Shown here piece after piece: positions 10,248 through 22,331 of a DNA stretch of 64,000 nucleotides; positions within the stretch are counted from its first letter, which is position 1; each line of letters begins with the position of its first letter. Both the position numbers and the translations under genes were made by a program. The stretch spans positions 1 to 64,000 of the forward strand of contig VXIS01000180.1 in NCBI GenBank assembly GCA_008704415.1, written 5' to 3'. A model generated the notes under the pieces. It searched no databases. It was not told where the DNA came from and saw only the letters and a list, made by a program, of their open reading frames with translations. The stretch comes from Sphaerosporella brunnea. Taxonomy: Eukaryota; Ascomycota; Pezizomycetes; Pezizales; Pyronemataceae.

Positions 10248-11507
10248 TCGAGGCTCTCCACCGTTCCTCGCTCGTCAGCAACACCTCGTCCTCGTTTGAC
10301 ACGTCATTCCCGCTTGACACCTCAGCCAGCAATAAACTTTCCGTCGGTGGGGATCCCAGGAATAACATGAGAGTTGCAGCTGGGCCGAGCAAAGACTGGT
10401 TGCAAGGTATCTCCAGGGTGGGAGCGCATATGAGCGGGTCCGGGTTCTTGAAAGTGCATATGATAGTCTCCGTAGGACTGCCCAGGTCTGAGTGAGAAGT
10501 GTTGGCGCTGGGGATGAAGGCGGGGGGTGGTGGTGTGGGTTCAACGGGTGCCGGTGTGGGTACGTAGAAGGCATGCCAGTGAGGGTACAAGGGGTGGGGG
10601 AGCGCTTAGTGGTGCTGCGGCGCCCTTCAAAGCTTGTAGAACAGCGTTGGGAGGATTTGCCAGAGTGGGAAGGTCAACATCTGGCGGTGGAGCAGTGCTT
10701 CGGCCGTCGGCACTGGATGGACCTTTGCCGCGTTCGGGAACAGCGGGTTCGTGTGTCAGATTAACTCGCGACAGCGGCTCTTTTGGCTCGATGATCAGCG
10801 GCGATGGGTCGGGTCGTGCCACATAATCCGCCGGGAGCGCGTCCAGCAGGGCAGTAATTGTTGCAATCCTCCCTGGTAAATGGGCATTTGCCGACACTGG
10901 TTCTTTGCCTGCTGAGGGCGCTGAGTGCGCGGTCGTTTCATCATCATCGCCATCGCCGACGCTGGTTCTTTGGTAGCTGAGAGCGCGGAGTGCGCCGTCA
11001 TCTCATCATCGTCATCGCCGTCACTATCTGCGGCATCCTCAGTCTTGTGCTTCTCAATCAGCATTGCCATCGGTGAGATAACCGCCAGTCCGCACTGACC
11101 TTCGACGAAGATCTCTTCCTTCGACTCTTCACCGTCACGGTGCGCACATTATCCAGACACAGCCGATGAATAAGAGCATAGACCGCTTCCGCCGGGATTG
11201 CATGCGTTCGATTCGCGCGATGCTTGTTCAATGCCGCAGTGACATCTTGCACCAGTCGAGCCATGTCCACCTCATTCCACCCAGTGTAGTTGCGGTTGAG
11301 CCGACTGCCCAGCTAGAGCTTTTTGCGAGGTAGCGTGGGTAGGGAACCGGCGCTTGGTTGCTGCGGCGAGTGCGACATCGGTGAAAAGAAGCCGACGGTG
11401 TGCGAAGAAGCAAGAGGGTTGTTGTTCATGGCGTCGTTCATGAGATCGTGGTGGTCGCGGTGGTGGTGGTGGTAGGTGTTGCAGTGGTTGGCGATGGTGG
11501 TGTTCAT
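10248..11507 (-). pseudogene. Gene B, N-terminal and middle part (split by the chromovirus)
   Basis: Minus strand. The first block (11507-11058) starts with a His-rich N-terminus, has a TAG at 11313-11315, then LNRNYTGWNEVDMARLVQDV and AVYALIHRLCLDNVR, clearly homologous to gene A (LNRNYTSWEEDEMERLV, IDALLHRICLDNVR). An acidic stretch follows (DAADSDGDDDDEM, near 11040), then a Pro/Ala-rich block (10897-10541), a frameshift near 10590, and a Pro-rich block that ends in SEERWRAS at the chromovirus boundary. The C-terminal continuation is at 4713-4358. Exon boundaries are unresolved; in both A and B an AAT|GTGCGC sequence follows CLDN and might be an intron donor. Function unknown. Confidence 0.65.
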
Positions 11508-11989
11508 TGTGGCAATGTTGTTCCTAGCATAGGGTTTGACTCTAGGGTATCAACACAGAACCGAAACGTACATCAACGGGTTGATTGAAGCCCAGTCACC
11601 CAAAATTGCTTTGCGCCCGCCGAGTGCTATCCCAGTCTTCACGAAACCACGTCGCTCAGATTTAGCATGGTCCAAGCTTTCCAAATCCATCGTCGCGCGT
11701 CTTTACCACCTCATGGGATTGCGTGACTGCTGCAAGCCGACCCTTGGTCTTACAGCGCGCATCGTATTTAGGGGACGGGAGGGCGGTTTCCCCAGAGTTC
11801 GCACGCGGCGGTCAGTTGACACACAGTCGTCGCTGTCTCCACCAAGCGGAGCCTGCCAAGAGGTTGGTTTGAGGCTGCCTGCACTATATGCTAGACATAT
11901 GCCGGAAGGAGAAACAAACCGCAGAGCACCATACGGACTCGCGTCTCAAGAAAATTCGTCCGAGTAAAGATATGAAAAGCTGGTACACG
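11508..11989. other. Region upstream of gene B, nothing recognised
   Basis: A plus-strand frame (11536-11967, 143 codons) is open but shows no motif. The stretch would hold the gene B promoter; no clear TATA box was identified. Confidence 0.4.
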
Positions 11990-13090
11990 TCATGGACCAT
12001 TCTTGGGCCAACGCTGGCCACACACTACTTTGGTCCTGCTTAGAAAAACCAGCACCGCTTCTGTACAGAATGGGTGGGCCTTGATTGGCGTCTTGGTCTT
12101 CCTTCTCCCATGTCCTCCTGTCTCCGCCTCTTTCTTTTTTTTCGTTGCCTCGGCCACTGCCACAGTACCGCCTGTTCTGTCATCCACCTGGCACATGACC
12201 TGGATAGGTGGTCTTCGGTCTGGGTTGGCGTTCTGACGCAGATAAAGCACGTATAGTGCCAGCCATGCTTTTCCCAACCTGAGCTGCAAGCAACGCGATG
12301 CTGGGCTGTTGGATCGGGGTTGTTTCGGTGGCGGAGGTATGCTTTGGGCTTGCAATGCTTGACCAGCGATGCCATCCAATCTTGTTTGTTGGCTGGGTGA
12401 CCTCTTGGTCGATGTAGCCGATTATTGTGGTCCTGACCACGTCTTCGTTTTCCTTGCCTGGGCCGCGTCTGGCCACCTCCTTGGTACGCTGGTCGGCCAG
12501 CCCGTTGCATGGGATGTCGCCATGTCGATGTACACAGCGGTAGTTTGTTCTCCAGCTGTGCGCCTTCAGCTTTGACCCCGTGCGGACAATGCGTGGGAGC
12601 AGCCATTGTCCAGTGCCTGGCTTGGTCCGCGGTAGTAAGTTGAAAGCCCCGTCCGCGTCCGTAAAAAGACCCACGTAACAGCTCGGGTTGGCTCTGACCG
12701 CGACTCTCCTAGTCGCCATCTTCAGGGCGGAAGCGATGCCAAGCAGTTCAGCGTTGTATGCTTCGTGGTTTTCGCCTATTTCGCGGTGTAGCTCCTCGTG
12801 CCGTCTAAACCTTGCGTCACAGCGGCGTATGCGCGGCGCCGGTCCTCCAGATGGGAGCCGTCCGAGTATATAGCGATTGTTCCGTGGGTTAGCCGCTGGG
12901 GCCGAATCGCCGAAGCGGTTGCTGGGTCCGCGTCCTCTATAACGATTGGCCTTTCAGACTCATCACCCGACGGAGCGTAGCCGCAAGTATTTGCAATGGG
13001 GGTTGCCGCAGGTCTCGCTGCGAACTCAAACCTTCGGTGTCTCGGCGTGGTTCTGCCGTCAGTAAGCCCCACCTCGCATAGGAGGGGCAT
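11990..13090 (-). pseudogene. LINE (non-LTR retrotransposon) relic: ribonuclease H and C-terminus
   Basis: Pieces in shifting minus-strand frames combine to a ribonuclease H domain of the type found at the end of fungal LINE ORF2: IAIYSDGSHLEDRRRAYAAV (catalytic Asp), NHEAYNAELLGIASAL (Glu), LFTDADGA (Asp) and VHRHGDIPCNGLADQRTKE (His/Asp end). A one-base loss near 12780 breaks YTAK/LGEN. The reverse transcriptase is not seen upstream, so this is a fragment of the element's 3' part. Tad1-like assignment is inference. Confidence 0.6.
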
Positions 13091-13821
13091 GGCCGGCGGA
13101 GGTCACAGTTGCTTCGCCACGGGAGCTGTGATCCTCGTGATCTTTCCTTCGAGATGCACGATCCGAGTTGGAAGCATCATATCCTAGTGGTGGGTCTAGT
13201 GTTTGATCATTTGACGGAACTTTTGCTGTCGTTGTCCAAAGCATTTCTCGATAGCAGAGAGTCCCGAGCCCGGGTCCGAAAGTGCGTCTGAGGTTGAGTC
13301 ACCTTGGGGTTTAAGGCAATCCATCTGCGGATGCCCTCGTCAGCAAGCTTTAAAGATACGGTTATGTGATATAATACCCCCCTCCGAAGGCCATATTTGG
13401 CCTTGTACCCTCGATAGTGAATTAGTTGGCAAAATACCGTTCAACCTGCCCCAGTGAGACGATAAAACCGCCTGTACCGTGTACTGCAAAATGAAATGAA
13501 TTCAACGCCCATACTGCTTTTACACTAACATGGTTTAAGTTGGTCGTTCGTCTGCTAACCCTGTCCAGCCCTTTGGAACGCCTCACATTTGTCAGTAGAA
13601 CTATATATGTGGCCAAGTGCAGGTTTGAGCATGATGACCCACGCCTTTGTAAATGTGACAACCGACCGGAGCGCGCTGAGCAGCGTTCAGTCCCTGATTT
13701 TTTTCATGGTAGAGTCGTTGCTGTCGAGCTCGCAGGTATGATCAGAGTTGATGATAACCTGTGTGGCAACCCTTTCTTCTTGAAGGCCAAAAGGCTCCCG
13801 CTGATTTGATGCCGTCCTACG
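13091..13821. other. No recognisable feature
   Basis: Short ORFs only (up to 89 codons). The left part could be further decayed LINE sequence but no motif supports it. Confidence 0.4.
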
Positions 13822-14109
13822 TTAAAGCCGATGAATCAAAGCAACAGCGTGGATGCAAAGAACGTCTGTATCCTGAAAGTGCAAGCAAGAGAAGCTCCGG
13901 TTCTCCAAGTCCACGGTGTAGGCAATATCTGATCGAGGGCGCTTTGCTTTGGTCATTGTTGCCGAGGTAACTGGGACCTTGTACTGTGGAGCAAACGAAA
14001 GCAGTTCTTTAAGGATTATCTGGCTGTGCGCGGTGAGGCCATGCTTCACAATCGCCGCCTGAGCCTGCTCGAGGCCTTGTTGCAAACGGGATGCACTTTG
14101 AAGCGACAC
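13822..14109 (-). pseudogene. MULE transposase relic, SWIM zinc-finger fragment
   Basis: The end of this minus-strand frame reads YTVDLENRSFSCLHFQDTD, then VLCIHAVALIHRL. This has the spacing of the SWIM zinc finger found near the C-terminus of Mutator-like transposases (C-x-C/H ... C-x-H), with part of the ligands altered (CLH for CxC). No transposase core is present next to it. Assignment rests on this one motif. Confidence 0.45.
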
Positions 14110-14295
14110 CCCTTACTTCTACCACACTGAACCACATTCTCGAGTACTCCAGGTTGTGGCGACTCGCCAGCCTCGAGGGACCGAGCCGCCCCACTTGCTG
14201 CCTGGTTGCTCATGACAATTTCGCGCAATCTACCCGCTCTGTGTTCCCCTCTTGCTCCATTCCCGCACGCGTTACATATTGGCCTTTCCGCACTT

Positions 14296-14833
14296 CTATG
14301 CATCGTGACTTAAGCCTGCACAGGTGGAGCAGCGTGGTGCGGCTCCGTTGGGTACTTCTGCCATGAGATTTTGATTGCCGCGAACCCACTCTGAGTCGGA
14401 GTGAGACCTGTCATGGCCGAAGTTGCCAGCTTGACCCCCGGCCGCATTATTGACCATCTCTGTGATACGGTGATCGGCAGCGTTCTTCACATTTGTAACA
14501 TCTTCTTGCTCGATAGGGACCATATCAGCAGTGTATGTACGCAGCCAGCCGTACCCACTCACAAACTTGGGCATGTAGTCTGACCGCAACTGCATGCCAA
14601 CAAGGGAGATCCGAATGCGGATGGAAGCAGTTACGGTGGTTGCCGTTGGGGTTGTGATTTCCGGCTTCCAGTGTGCCGCCATTCCTGGGTACGAACAAAC
14701 TGACCGCCAGCTGCGTTGGTGTGTCAGCACAAGGGTGGATGGGTGGCGTGGGGGGTAAAAGGTGCTGCATTGGTGCAGGAAACGTCACACAGCGCTCTTC
14801 ACAGTCGCCAGAGTGACCCTGCTTACACATCAT
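14296..14833 (-). pseudogene. Possible second MULE C-terminal relic
   Basis: Two overlapping minus-strand frames carry, in order, SDLPCWHAVAVRLHAQVCEW followed by VRLAAYIHC (a SWIM-like C-x-H and its usual downstream context) and PNGAAPRCSTCAGLSHDA (start of a zinc knuckle, final Cys missing). Frames change between them. The order SWIM then knuckle is common at the end of fungal MULE transposases. Weak but consistent. Confidence 0.35.
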
Positions 14834-16485
14834 GGGGTGGATGCATATGAGAGCGGACGAACGCGCACATGTCGGTTGCGCACTGATACGCCATGCTGGA
14901 CGGGTCTATTGCAATTGGTTACATGATCCTTCTGGCAAGCACCCAACTGCATCCTCGAGCCATTTGTCGCTGGGTCTCAACGCTCCCCCGTTCCACACTA
15001 TCACACATACCGAAACTTCAACCACGGTCAATGGTGGTTGTGATGGCAATGGTGCTACCGCTGCAGGTTGTGGCTTTATAGTTGTGGCGAGCATAGCCGG
15101 GTAAGATTGGGTTGCTGCGGCATGTGACCCGAACTCCACGACAACCGCAAATCGCCACACGCAGCGCAACATAGAATTACTCTACACGTGCTTCCCTTCA
15201 GCCCCATGTACTTGTTGTAGGCGCTGGGGGCGTGCAAGCTCAGGCTCCGTCTATGTTATTAATGCTCGTTGGTGCAGGTGCATCCGCGATGATGTGACGC
15301 AATCCCATCAACCGTCCTTGACGTCGGTGATTGTTTTTCCTTTTTTAAGGTGCACAGCTTGTCGGTATCGATACGTTACCACGACGCTCACCAACCTTCA
15401 CACTTGACCAACTACAACAACTTTGCGATCCTTCCAATGTCTGCACTGACAAGATCTCTTGACGCTCGATAAAGCTTTTCTTCGCATCCCAGCCACGACG
15501 CCCGACCCCCACGACGAAGATTCCGTCGCTCATCACAAATTCTTTGTCTTGAATTACCGCTGTCTTCTGCGTCTTTTCTTGCCTGAGACCTTGAACTCTT
15601 GCTCTCGGAAAAGCCAACGAATCTCGTACGTCAGTGTGTCCAACGCCTTGCACCAAAGATGCTCCAGCCCCAGAAGCTACGGACAAAGGAGGATGGAATA
15701 AGGTCGAGACAAAGAAGCACAGGCTATTCTCCGGCCGTACGGCGGAATCCAGTCAGGCAGAGCGCTCCGTTCCAGGCTCAAGTGACCGGTGATGCAGCCG
15801 TGTGCTTCTCTCCAGCTCATGCAATAATCAAACCAGGCGTCGCAGGCAGACAACCTCAGCAAATCCACCGTGCGACCTCAAACCTCAATCACTCTCTTCC
15901 TTACCCAGTGCACGGCATCATTGGGTCACCAACCATAAGTACCCACCCACCAACCACGATCCTCAATCGCTCAGAAACCTGAACCATCTGGAACCTTAAC
16001 CTCTCCTCCATCGCTGGCACGCAACCATTTATCCCGCACCTCAATCAATCGCGCACCAGACGCTCCCAGCCCTCGTCCCTATCGAAACTTTACGCCTCGT
16101 TTGGGGTCCCCGTCCCGCGCACAACCGACGGGCGGATCCGTATCGCTATGGCGAATTTCATTTGCGATTCGGATTGTACATGTATAATAGGGCCGCTCAG
16201 ACGGGCGTTTTTGACTTGGACATCCGAATGTTCAACCGGCTGTTTATCGATATCTGCAAGCCATTTTGACGCCAAAACTGGCCTTAAATCCATAAATGTC
16301 GAAAAAAATATAAACGCCTGTCTGCGCGGCCCAAATGCCCCTGGGAACCCACCTGAGCGTGCCCACCTGCCAAATGCCAACTAAACAACGCCGGCGGAAC
16401 TCAGGAAGTGGGGGAGTGTTGTCAGTGCAACGGTAGCGTATAAGAAAGTCTACTTTGCGCGAGCGCTTTTGCTTATCTCTTGATA
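14834..16485. other. No recognisable gene
   Basis: Short ORFs only (longest 127 codons). 15840-16100 is markedly C-rich on the plus strand, with many CAA/CCT runs. No domain, RNA gene or terminal repeat was found. Confidence 0.4.
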
Positions 16486-16934
16486 AAGTCCCTGACCATA
16501 TGCTAGTGGATACCGGCAGATAATGGATGATGCGATAAGATAAGAGATATACCTAATCTGGCTAACATGTGATAGCCGAATGATTGCCTGTGAACATCGG
16601 CTTTCGCTGCAAAATCGCCGCACTGGCAAAGAAAGCGGATGGCGAACTCAAGAAGCGTCAAAAGGGGGCGACTGATTCAGGCCGGAGCACAAACATTACC
16701 GGAATCCCAGAGTTCAAAGGCGGATTTACAGGCGTCGTAGTCGTTTCCTTTTTTCGTTTTTTTTCTGATTTTTAAAATGATAATTGAGTTGAGCTTTTTC
16801 GCCGGGTGCGCGAGTGCAACCGTGATACATGGGCAATCACTCAAGTGATGTAAGCTAGCCAGATTAAATATATCTCTTATCTTATCGCATCATCCACTAT
16901 CTGCCGGTATCCACTATCATATGGTCAGGGACTT
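16486..16934. mobile_element. MITE with about 81-bp terminal inverted repeats and TA target site
   Basis: The left arm (16486-16566) and right arm (16854-16934) are inverted copies with about five mismatches; both begin AAGTCCCTGACCATATG. TA dinucleotides flank both ends (16484-16485 and 16935-16936), as expected for Tc1/mariner/pogo-type insertion. The 287-bp centre has no transposase, so the element is non-autonomous. The arms contain the palindrome-like GATAAGATAAGAGATAT run. Confidence 0.85.
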
Positions 16935-17864
16935 TACATGAATCAATCGGTCCATCATCAACAACACTGTGACGTGCGGCACCAGTTATGCGTTTTGACT
17001 GAAATCGTGATTGATGATTCTCGGGATTTTATCTGATACCGCTACGTGTGTCAACGGTCATGGATTGTAACGCAATACCTGATTTGTCCATCAGCACTCG
17101 AAATGTTATCTCATAGCCGACGGGAGTACCACACTCACCGGAACGGTACTGCCGAGCAGTGGGCGGGAATACTCATCAACGCGTGGAACTCCATGCACAT
17201 GTTCGAGAAGCTGCCGCGCATTGTGTCGTCCTTTCCCCGCCCAGACTGTCGCCCTACCACCGCCCAGCATGTAGCCCTCCCCGGCACCTGTCAACAGCTC
17301 GCACTCCCCGCCGCCCAGAATGTCGCCCGCCTCAGGCGCTGAAACTCCCAAGGATGGCAATCGCACCGCGATCGTCGAGTTGAATATCAATACCAGCCAT
17401 TTCAACGGTCCCGCCTCGCCGGTGACTCTTGCCGGTCCTCGGAGGCTGGTTAAATACGGCAAACACTTTGCGCAAACAAGATCTGAACCAACAACCAGTA
17501 ATCGCAGCGGCCTGTTTCGAGTCAACACACACTTCGAGGGACCCGGCTCACGGAATTTCCGGAAAAGGGCAAAAGGCGGGGAAAGGACGAGGGGAAGCAG
17601 GTAGCAAATGGGAAGAAACAAACTGTGTGCCGCCGGGGAGAGTCGGGGCGAGAACCTGGAGAAGTGGGCAAGCATCAAGCGCACCTGGTTAGATCAGGAG
17701 TGTCTGCATTATGAAGCAATTCAAGATATTCTGAATTGGTGCGAATACAAAAACCCCGAACCAAGTGACACGAAGCTGACGGTGGGTTGAGCAGTGATCG
17801 TACATACACGCTACCAACCCTCCACTGGCAAACATGATGCGCGCCGAGAACACTAAATTTCAGT
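16935..17864. other. No recognisable gene
   Basis: Open frames on both strands overlap between 17100 and 17690 (192 codons minus, 98 plus); none shows a motif and they cannot be told from chance. Confidence 0.4.
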
Positions 17865-19492
17865 GGCCAACTGGACCCCGCCGGGACTACCTGACATGAC
17901 AACCATCTATGGAGGGATAACTCTGAAGACAGCAGGAGCGATCGCGGTCTCTAATACCCTAAATTTGCCATTTTGAGCTCATTCCATTGAGAGTAACAGC
18001 TTCCAGCTATTTTTGACCTGAGGGAGCCATAGGACCCTTCGCTGAGCCACCCCACATTACAACCATCTATAGGGAAATAGATTTGAATACATGGGGAGGA
18101 TGAACTTCCTGTGATGCCCTATATCTGTAAGTTTGGGCTCATGCCATTAAGAGTAAACGCCGGTGGCTCATGTTGACCCGGTGAGCAACAGGAACCTCCG
18201 CGGCGCCACCCTACATAACAACCATTCATGGGGAGTATAGCTTTGAATGCATGGGGAGGATGACCGTCCTTTGATGCTCTATCTCGGTAAGTTTGAGCTC
18301 ATTCCATGGAGAGTAAAGGGTGGTATCTCATTTTCACCCGGAAAACCACAGGACTGACCACGGGGCCACCCCACATGACAACCATCCATGGGGGGATAGA
18401 TTTTAATACAGGGGGAGGGGGAGCATCCTTTCATGTCCTATATCTGTAAGTTTGGGTTGATTCCATACAGAATGAAGGCCGGTACCATAGTTTGACCCTG
18501 AAAGCGACAGGACCCGTCGCCGGGCCACCGCACATGATAGCCAGGGCAGTCAATAGTCCACCCGGCCGCGAGGTCAAACGGGGCCCCGCGGAGTGGGCCA
18601 GGTAGCGCCGGTGATGTGGGAAGCCCGACATGTTCGGGCGGGCATAACAAAAACCTGGATATCTGATAGGTGCCGGCCGGTGCCCGGTATCCACAATTAA
18701 GGTCGGGTCGGTCATTGTGCCAAACGCGGGGCCATTGAAATCGCTAATCGTTCAGTGCTCGCTCCGCCGCAGCTGAAGCGTTGATCGCGATCAAAAGACT
18801 GGTCGATCCACCCCAAAAACAACAACTCGGTTGAGTCGGAATACGGCGGAGCGGAAATGCGGACGATTTACAAATGTCGCAGGTTTGACGCACTTTGACC
18901 CAGAAACTACACATCATAAGAGAGGCGGATAGATATGGCTGACGTTATGCTCACAAATCCATAGATTTCGAAACCTATGGAGCGTGGCAGTAGCGCTATC
19001 GTGAACACTCCGACTGTTGCGCTGCAGTATTCCGACTTCTTTTCATGTTTCTTCTCCTGTATCTATGGGTAAGCAAAAAACTTCAGATGCCTGCCATGCC
19101 TGCCGGGCGCTGGGTGCTTCTGGGCCTGGTGGGTGCTCTGAGACGCCTGGGTCTCGATCGAAAAAGCCTGGTCCAAAGGGGCCGTAATTTCCAAAGACGG
19201 TTTCAATCAATCCGGTTCGGGCCCGCACAAAGCCGGACTGGCCGGACCTTTGACAGCCCTGATGATAGCCAACCATGGGGGGATAGATTTAAAGACACGA
19301 TGAGGATGGGTATCCTTTGGGGCCCGATATCGGTAAGTTTGAGCTCATTCCATAGAGGGTAAAGGCCGCTGGTACATTTGGAATCGGAGAGCCACAGGAC
19401 CCGTCCCGGGGCAACCCCACATGACAGCCATCCATGGAGGGATAGATTATGATACATGGGGAGAATGAGTGTCCTTTGATGTAACTTTGAGT
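17865..19492. repeat. Tandem array, 159/160-bp unit, about six copies
   Basis: Unit starts (CATGACAACCATC-like) fall at 17895, 18055, 18214, 18374, 18533 and 19420. Spacings are 160, 159, 160 and 159; the last becomes 159 after removing the 728 bp of inserted element plus duplicated target. A partial unit precedes the first, and the last breaks off near 19490. Recurrent blocks in each unit are GGGGAGGATGA.., GTAAGTTTGAGCTCATTCCA and CCACAGGACCCG. No reading frame is conserved, so this behaves like a satellite. Confidence 0.9.
18542..19261 (+). mobile_element. hAT-type MITE family 1, copy A (720 bp, perfect target duplication)
   Basis: The ends are CAGGGCAGTCAATAGTCC and the inverse of CAGGGCTGTCAAAGGTCC, flanked by identical 8-bp target duplications ATGATAGC (18534-18541 and 19262-19269). 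Subterminal CCGGCCGGTGCCCGG-type palindromes recur in the other copies (27166, 30875, 36359). No transposase is encoded; a degenerate trace of the family's coiled-coil segment (IKRLVD) lies near 18800. Confidence 0.9.
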
Positions 19493-20954
19493 GGCGGTGC
19501 AGCTCCGGGCTCGTCGTAATGGACGTCACCAACGTCCCGTCACCATCAATCGACCTAACGAAGGGGAGCAGAGAACAGAGCAGAGATGATGCGGTAGCGT
19601 GTCATTGGCAGAAGCCTTGACATAGATAAAAGGCGGCGCGTCCTGCTCTTAGCTACAAAATAATAAAGTCAATGATCATTACTCAAACAAGCTATTCTCG
19701 CGATCCTCCTCCAGAAATTACAATTTGTCGATTTCCTTACTAGTATATATGACCGCTGTACGACAGCCATTTCCAATCCACCAAGTGACCGGCTTGTCGT
19801 TCCTCGTTTCGAACTCAGCTTTAGACTGCCCCACTGCCGTTGAGGATCCTTCAATTGGCCCGGTTATCGTTGTCTGTGTTTCTGTTTTTGCTTACCCTCG
19901 ACAGCCTGCACTTTAGGGAGCGCTAGAAGAATTCTGTCGGGCTGTTAGTTGCGCAAATGTGGCCAAGATCACGCCATCGCGCGACCAGCTTTTGAAATAT
20001 TAGAGAGCGCCGATGGCCGCTTCTCTCAAACTGCACCAACATTTGGTAATCGCGATCGTCGCTGTGCAGATCACGCGCTCCGTCTCGCCAGACATTGCGG
20101 GTATAACTAGATACTCAAGTGCCGTTCGTCGCAGATGTTTTGAGCAGGGCTCCGTGCGCTTCGAAGCCCAATATCAAATCACATAGGGCAACACATGTTC
20201 GTCTTAGATTGGCTCCTGCTGAAAGCTCTGCATGGTTTCACTTTCATACAATCAGTGGCCTGGAGCTAGCCGCGCTTCCACTTCCACAGACGGAGTGTTG
20301 AGTCGTTATGTTCTCTTCCTCCATCAGCACTGGCGGCCATGTCTCCATAGTCAAATACGTCCGCATTGAATTCAATCTTCCGCTGCTTGGTACCAAAAAC
20401 AGCCTCCTCGTTTGCCGGTGATTGCGAGCTCGGAGGCCTTTATAGGGCCGTTGGGACCACTGTCGTGCTTGCCTCGCAGATGCTCAAGTGGGTTTTTGCT
20501 AGGGGAACTTGAGATTCCGGCCTGCTCAGACCTGCTGCCAGCGCCGAAACAGATCGCTCCAGGCCGTCCGACAACTCCATGCAGTATACTCACATCTGTT
20601 GCACCTCTTCACCTCGCAACCATTACCTGGATGCAGGATGTGACTCTTCTGGGTCTTTTTGTTGTCCTATAGCATATCCGGGACAGCATATCCATCGCGC
20701 TCCGCGGGTTGCTTCCAACGGGAGATCGATCGACACTGAACAAACGCCTAAACGAACCGTGGTTTGAATTTCCGCCCTGCCTTTTTCAAAGAGCGTGGCA
20801 GTTTCTGTTGAGGAGGCCCGAGAACTCTGGCTAGGGCCGAAGGTGGAGCTTTGGTCGCGGTTGAACTTCGGTCTTCGTTCTCCAGGGTTTTGACGAACTG
20901 TCAACTGAAACCTTTCACTGAGTGAGGGGTTTTTCCGGTTTTTTGGGTCGGAAA
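19493..20954. other. No recognisable gene
   Basis: Only short ORFs (up to 93 codons) without motifs. Confidence 0.4.
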
Positions 20955-21141
20955 TAATGGAGGAGGGAACGACGGTTATATTGAGCTGATGATTTAAATA
21001 AGACGCGGGTGTGACTCCCTATTTTTTCGGGCGCCCTCGCCTCTGTATCCTCTATCGAAGACATACACCCTCGCTAAATATTGCAGTGATGTGTGAACAC
21101 GTCACCGTCTTTTATTGATGAATCGGTTAGACTCGTCATCA
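20955..21141 (+). repeat. Dispersed LTR-like promoter segment, copy 2
   Basis: Aligns with 3079-3252 over about 180 bp, including an AAATAAGACGCGGG TATA-like block and the CGTCACCGTCTTTTAT block. Flanks are unrelated, as expected for dispersed repeat remnants. Confidence 0.5.
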
Positions 21142-21986
21142 TGCGTTACAACAATTTGAAGGGTCCACCGCCATCCGAAAAGGGTCCACCCACGGTACGC
21201 GACGCCCAATCATCACGGATATCTACCATATTACGTACACCGAGCATACTAATCATTTGGTGGCCCGTAGCGACCCACGGTCTTGCCCAGTCTCTGCGGC
21301 CTGCGGACCGGGTCCAAATGGACAGTTGAGGGCCCTGTTGAGTGGCAACTGACCTGGAGCGCGGCGGGCATCCAGTTCAGTCTGGACTGCAGTCTTCGCC
21401 AAACCATGAGGAGTACTGGATGCGAATGACAATCCTTGCGAGTGTTGTAGAATGAAAACTATGAATCAAAATTTCCTGCGTCTTGTCGAACCTCTGAGTC
21501 GCCCATGGCTGCCGCGATGATCCCCCAAATCCAGTCTCACTGCGGCACTGTTGAGAGTTCAACAGATATGGGGCCAACACGGACAACTTTACTGCGCAGC
21601 GTATTCCCGTGATCCTCAAGCCCGGCTCGAAGTGCCACGTCTATACAATATTGGGTTGCCAGCACTCATGCATTCTAACGTGCGGTGGCAGTGCCAAACA
21701 GTCTAGCAATCGGACTCCCTAAACTCTGCTCACCCTACGGCTCCGACTGAGCACGGCTCAACAGATTCTTGCCACTGAACGTTCTAGATGAAGCCGTGGA
21801 CTTGCTTTTCCGCTGATCGAGCGTACAGGTGCGCTGCTTGTCATTGTGCTTTGCCGGTCCATTGGGGAAATCACCAGTGCCGAGGGAAAATGCCTGGGGT
21901 GGTGGCGGCGACCCTTTTGGTTCGTCAGCTTTGTGCAAACACAACGCCTTGGGTGATTAAGTGAAGGTATACGAAGTATCTGTGTG
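21142..21986. other. No recognisable feature
   Basis: Short ORFs only, none with motifs. Confidence 0.4.
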
Positions 21987-22331
21987 CAGTGTTCCCAATG
22001 GCCAGCCCGCCCGCCGGGCTGATCGAAACAACGGGCGGGCTGTTTGGGCTGCGGCCCACGCCGGGCTGGCTGACGGGCTTCCAGCGGGTGCAGGGATCAT
22101 GCGCTATGGGCAATGGAGCAAGAGCTGCACAGAAACACTCTTAAGTTTCCTCAGTTTACCACGTAACCAGGCCAAACTGATGGTTGCATGACAGGTTCAC
22201 CTCAGTCGAAATTTCTTGGTAGCCCGACAGCCCGCCAGCCAGTCCGTCGTGATTTTGAGACAGCCGGGCTGTTGCCTTTTGGCAGCCCGCCCTCACAGCT
22301 GGGCTTTTTGGGCCGGCTATTAGGAACACTG
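21987..22331. mobile_element. hAT-type MITE family 2 (345 bp, perfect target duplication)
   Basis: Terminal inverted repeats CAGTGTTCCCAATGGCCAGC (left) and CAGTGTTCCTAATAGCCGGC (complement of right end), flanked by identical 8-bp duplications TCTGTGTG (21979-21986 and 22332-22339). The interior is rich in GCCCGCC/GGCGGGC words that can pair with each other. No coding content. TIR start and 8-bp duplication fit the hAT superfamily. Confidence 0.9.

Noticed and set aside
17865..19492. Regularly spaced repeats that could suggest a CRISPR-like array
   Set aside because: The whole 159/160-bp unit is repeated, with no unique spacers between short repeats, and the context is fungal.
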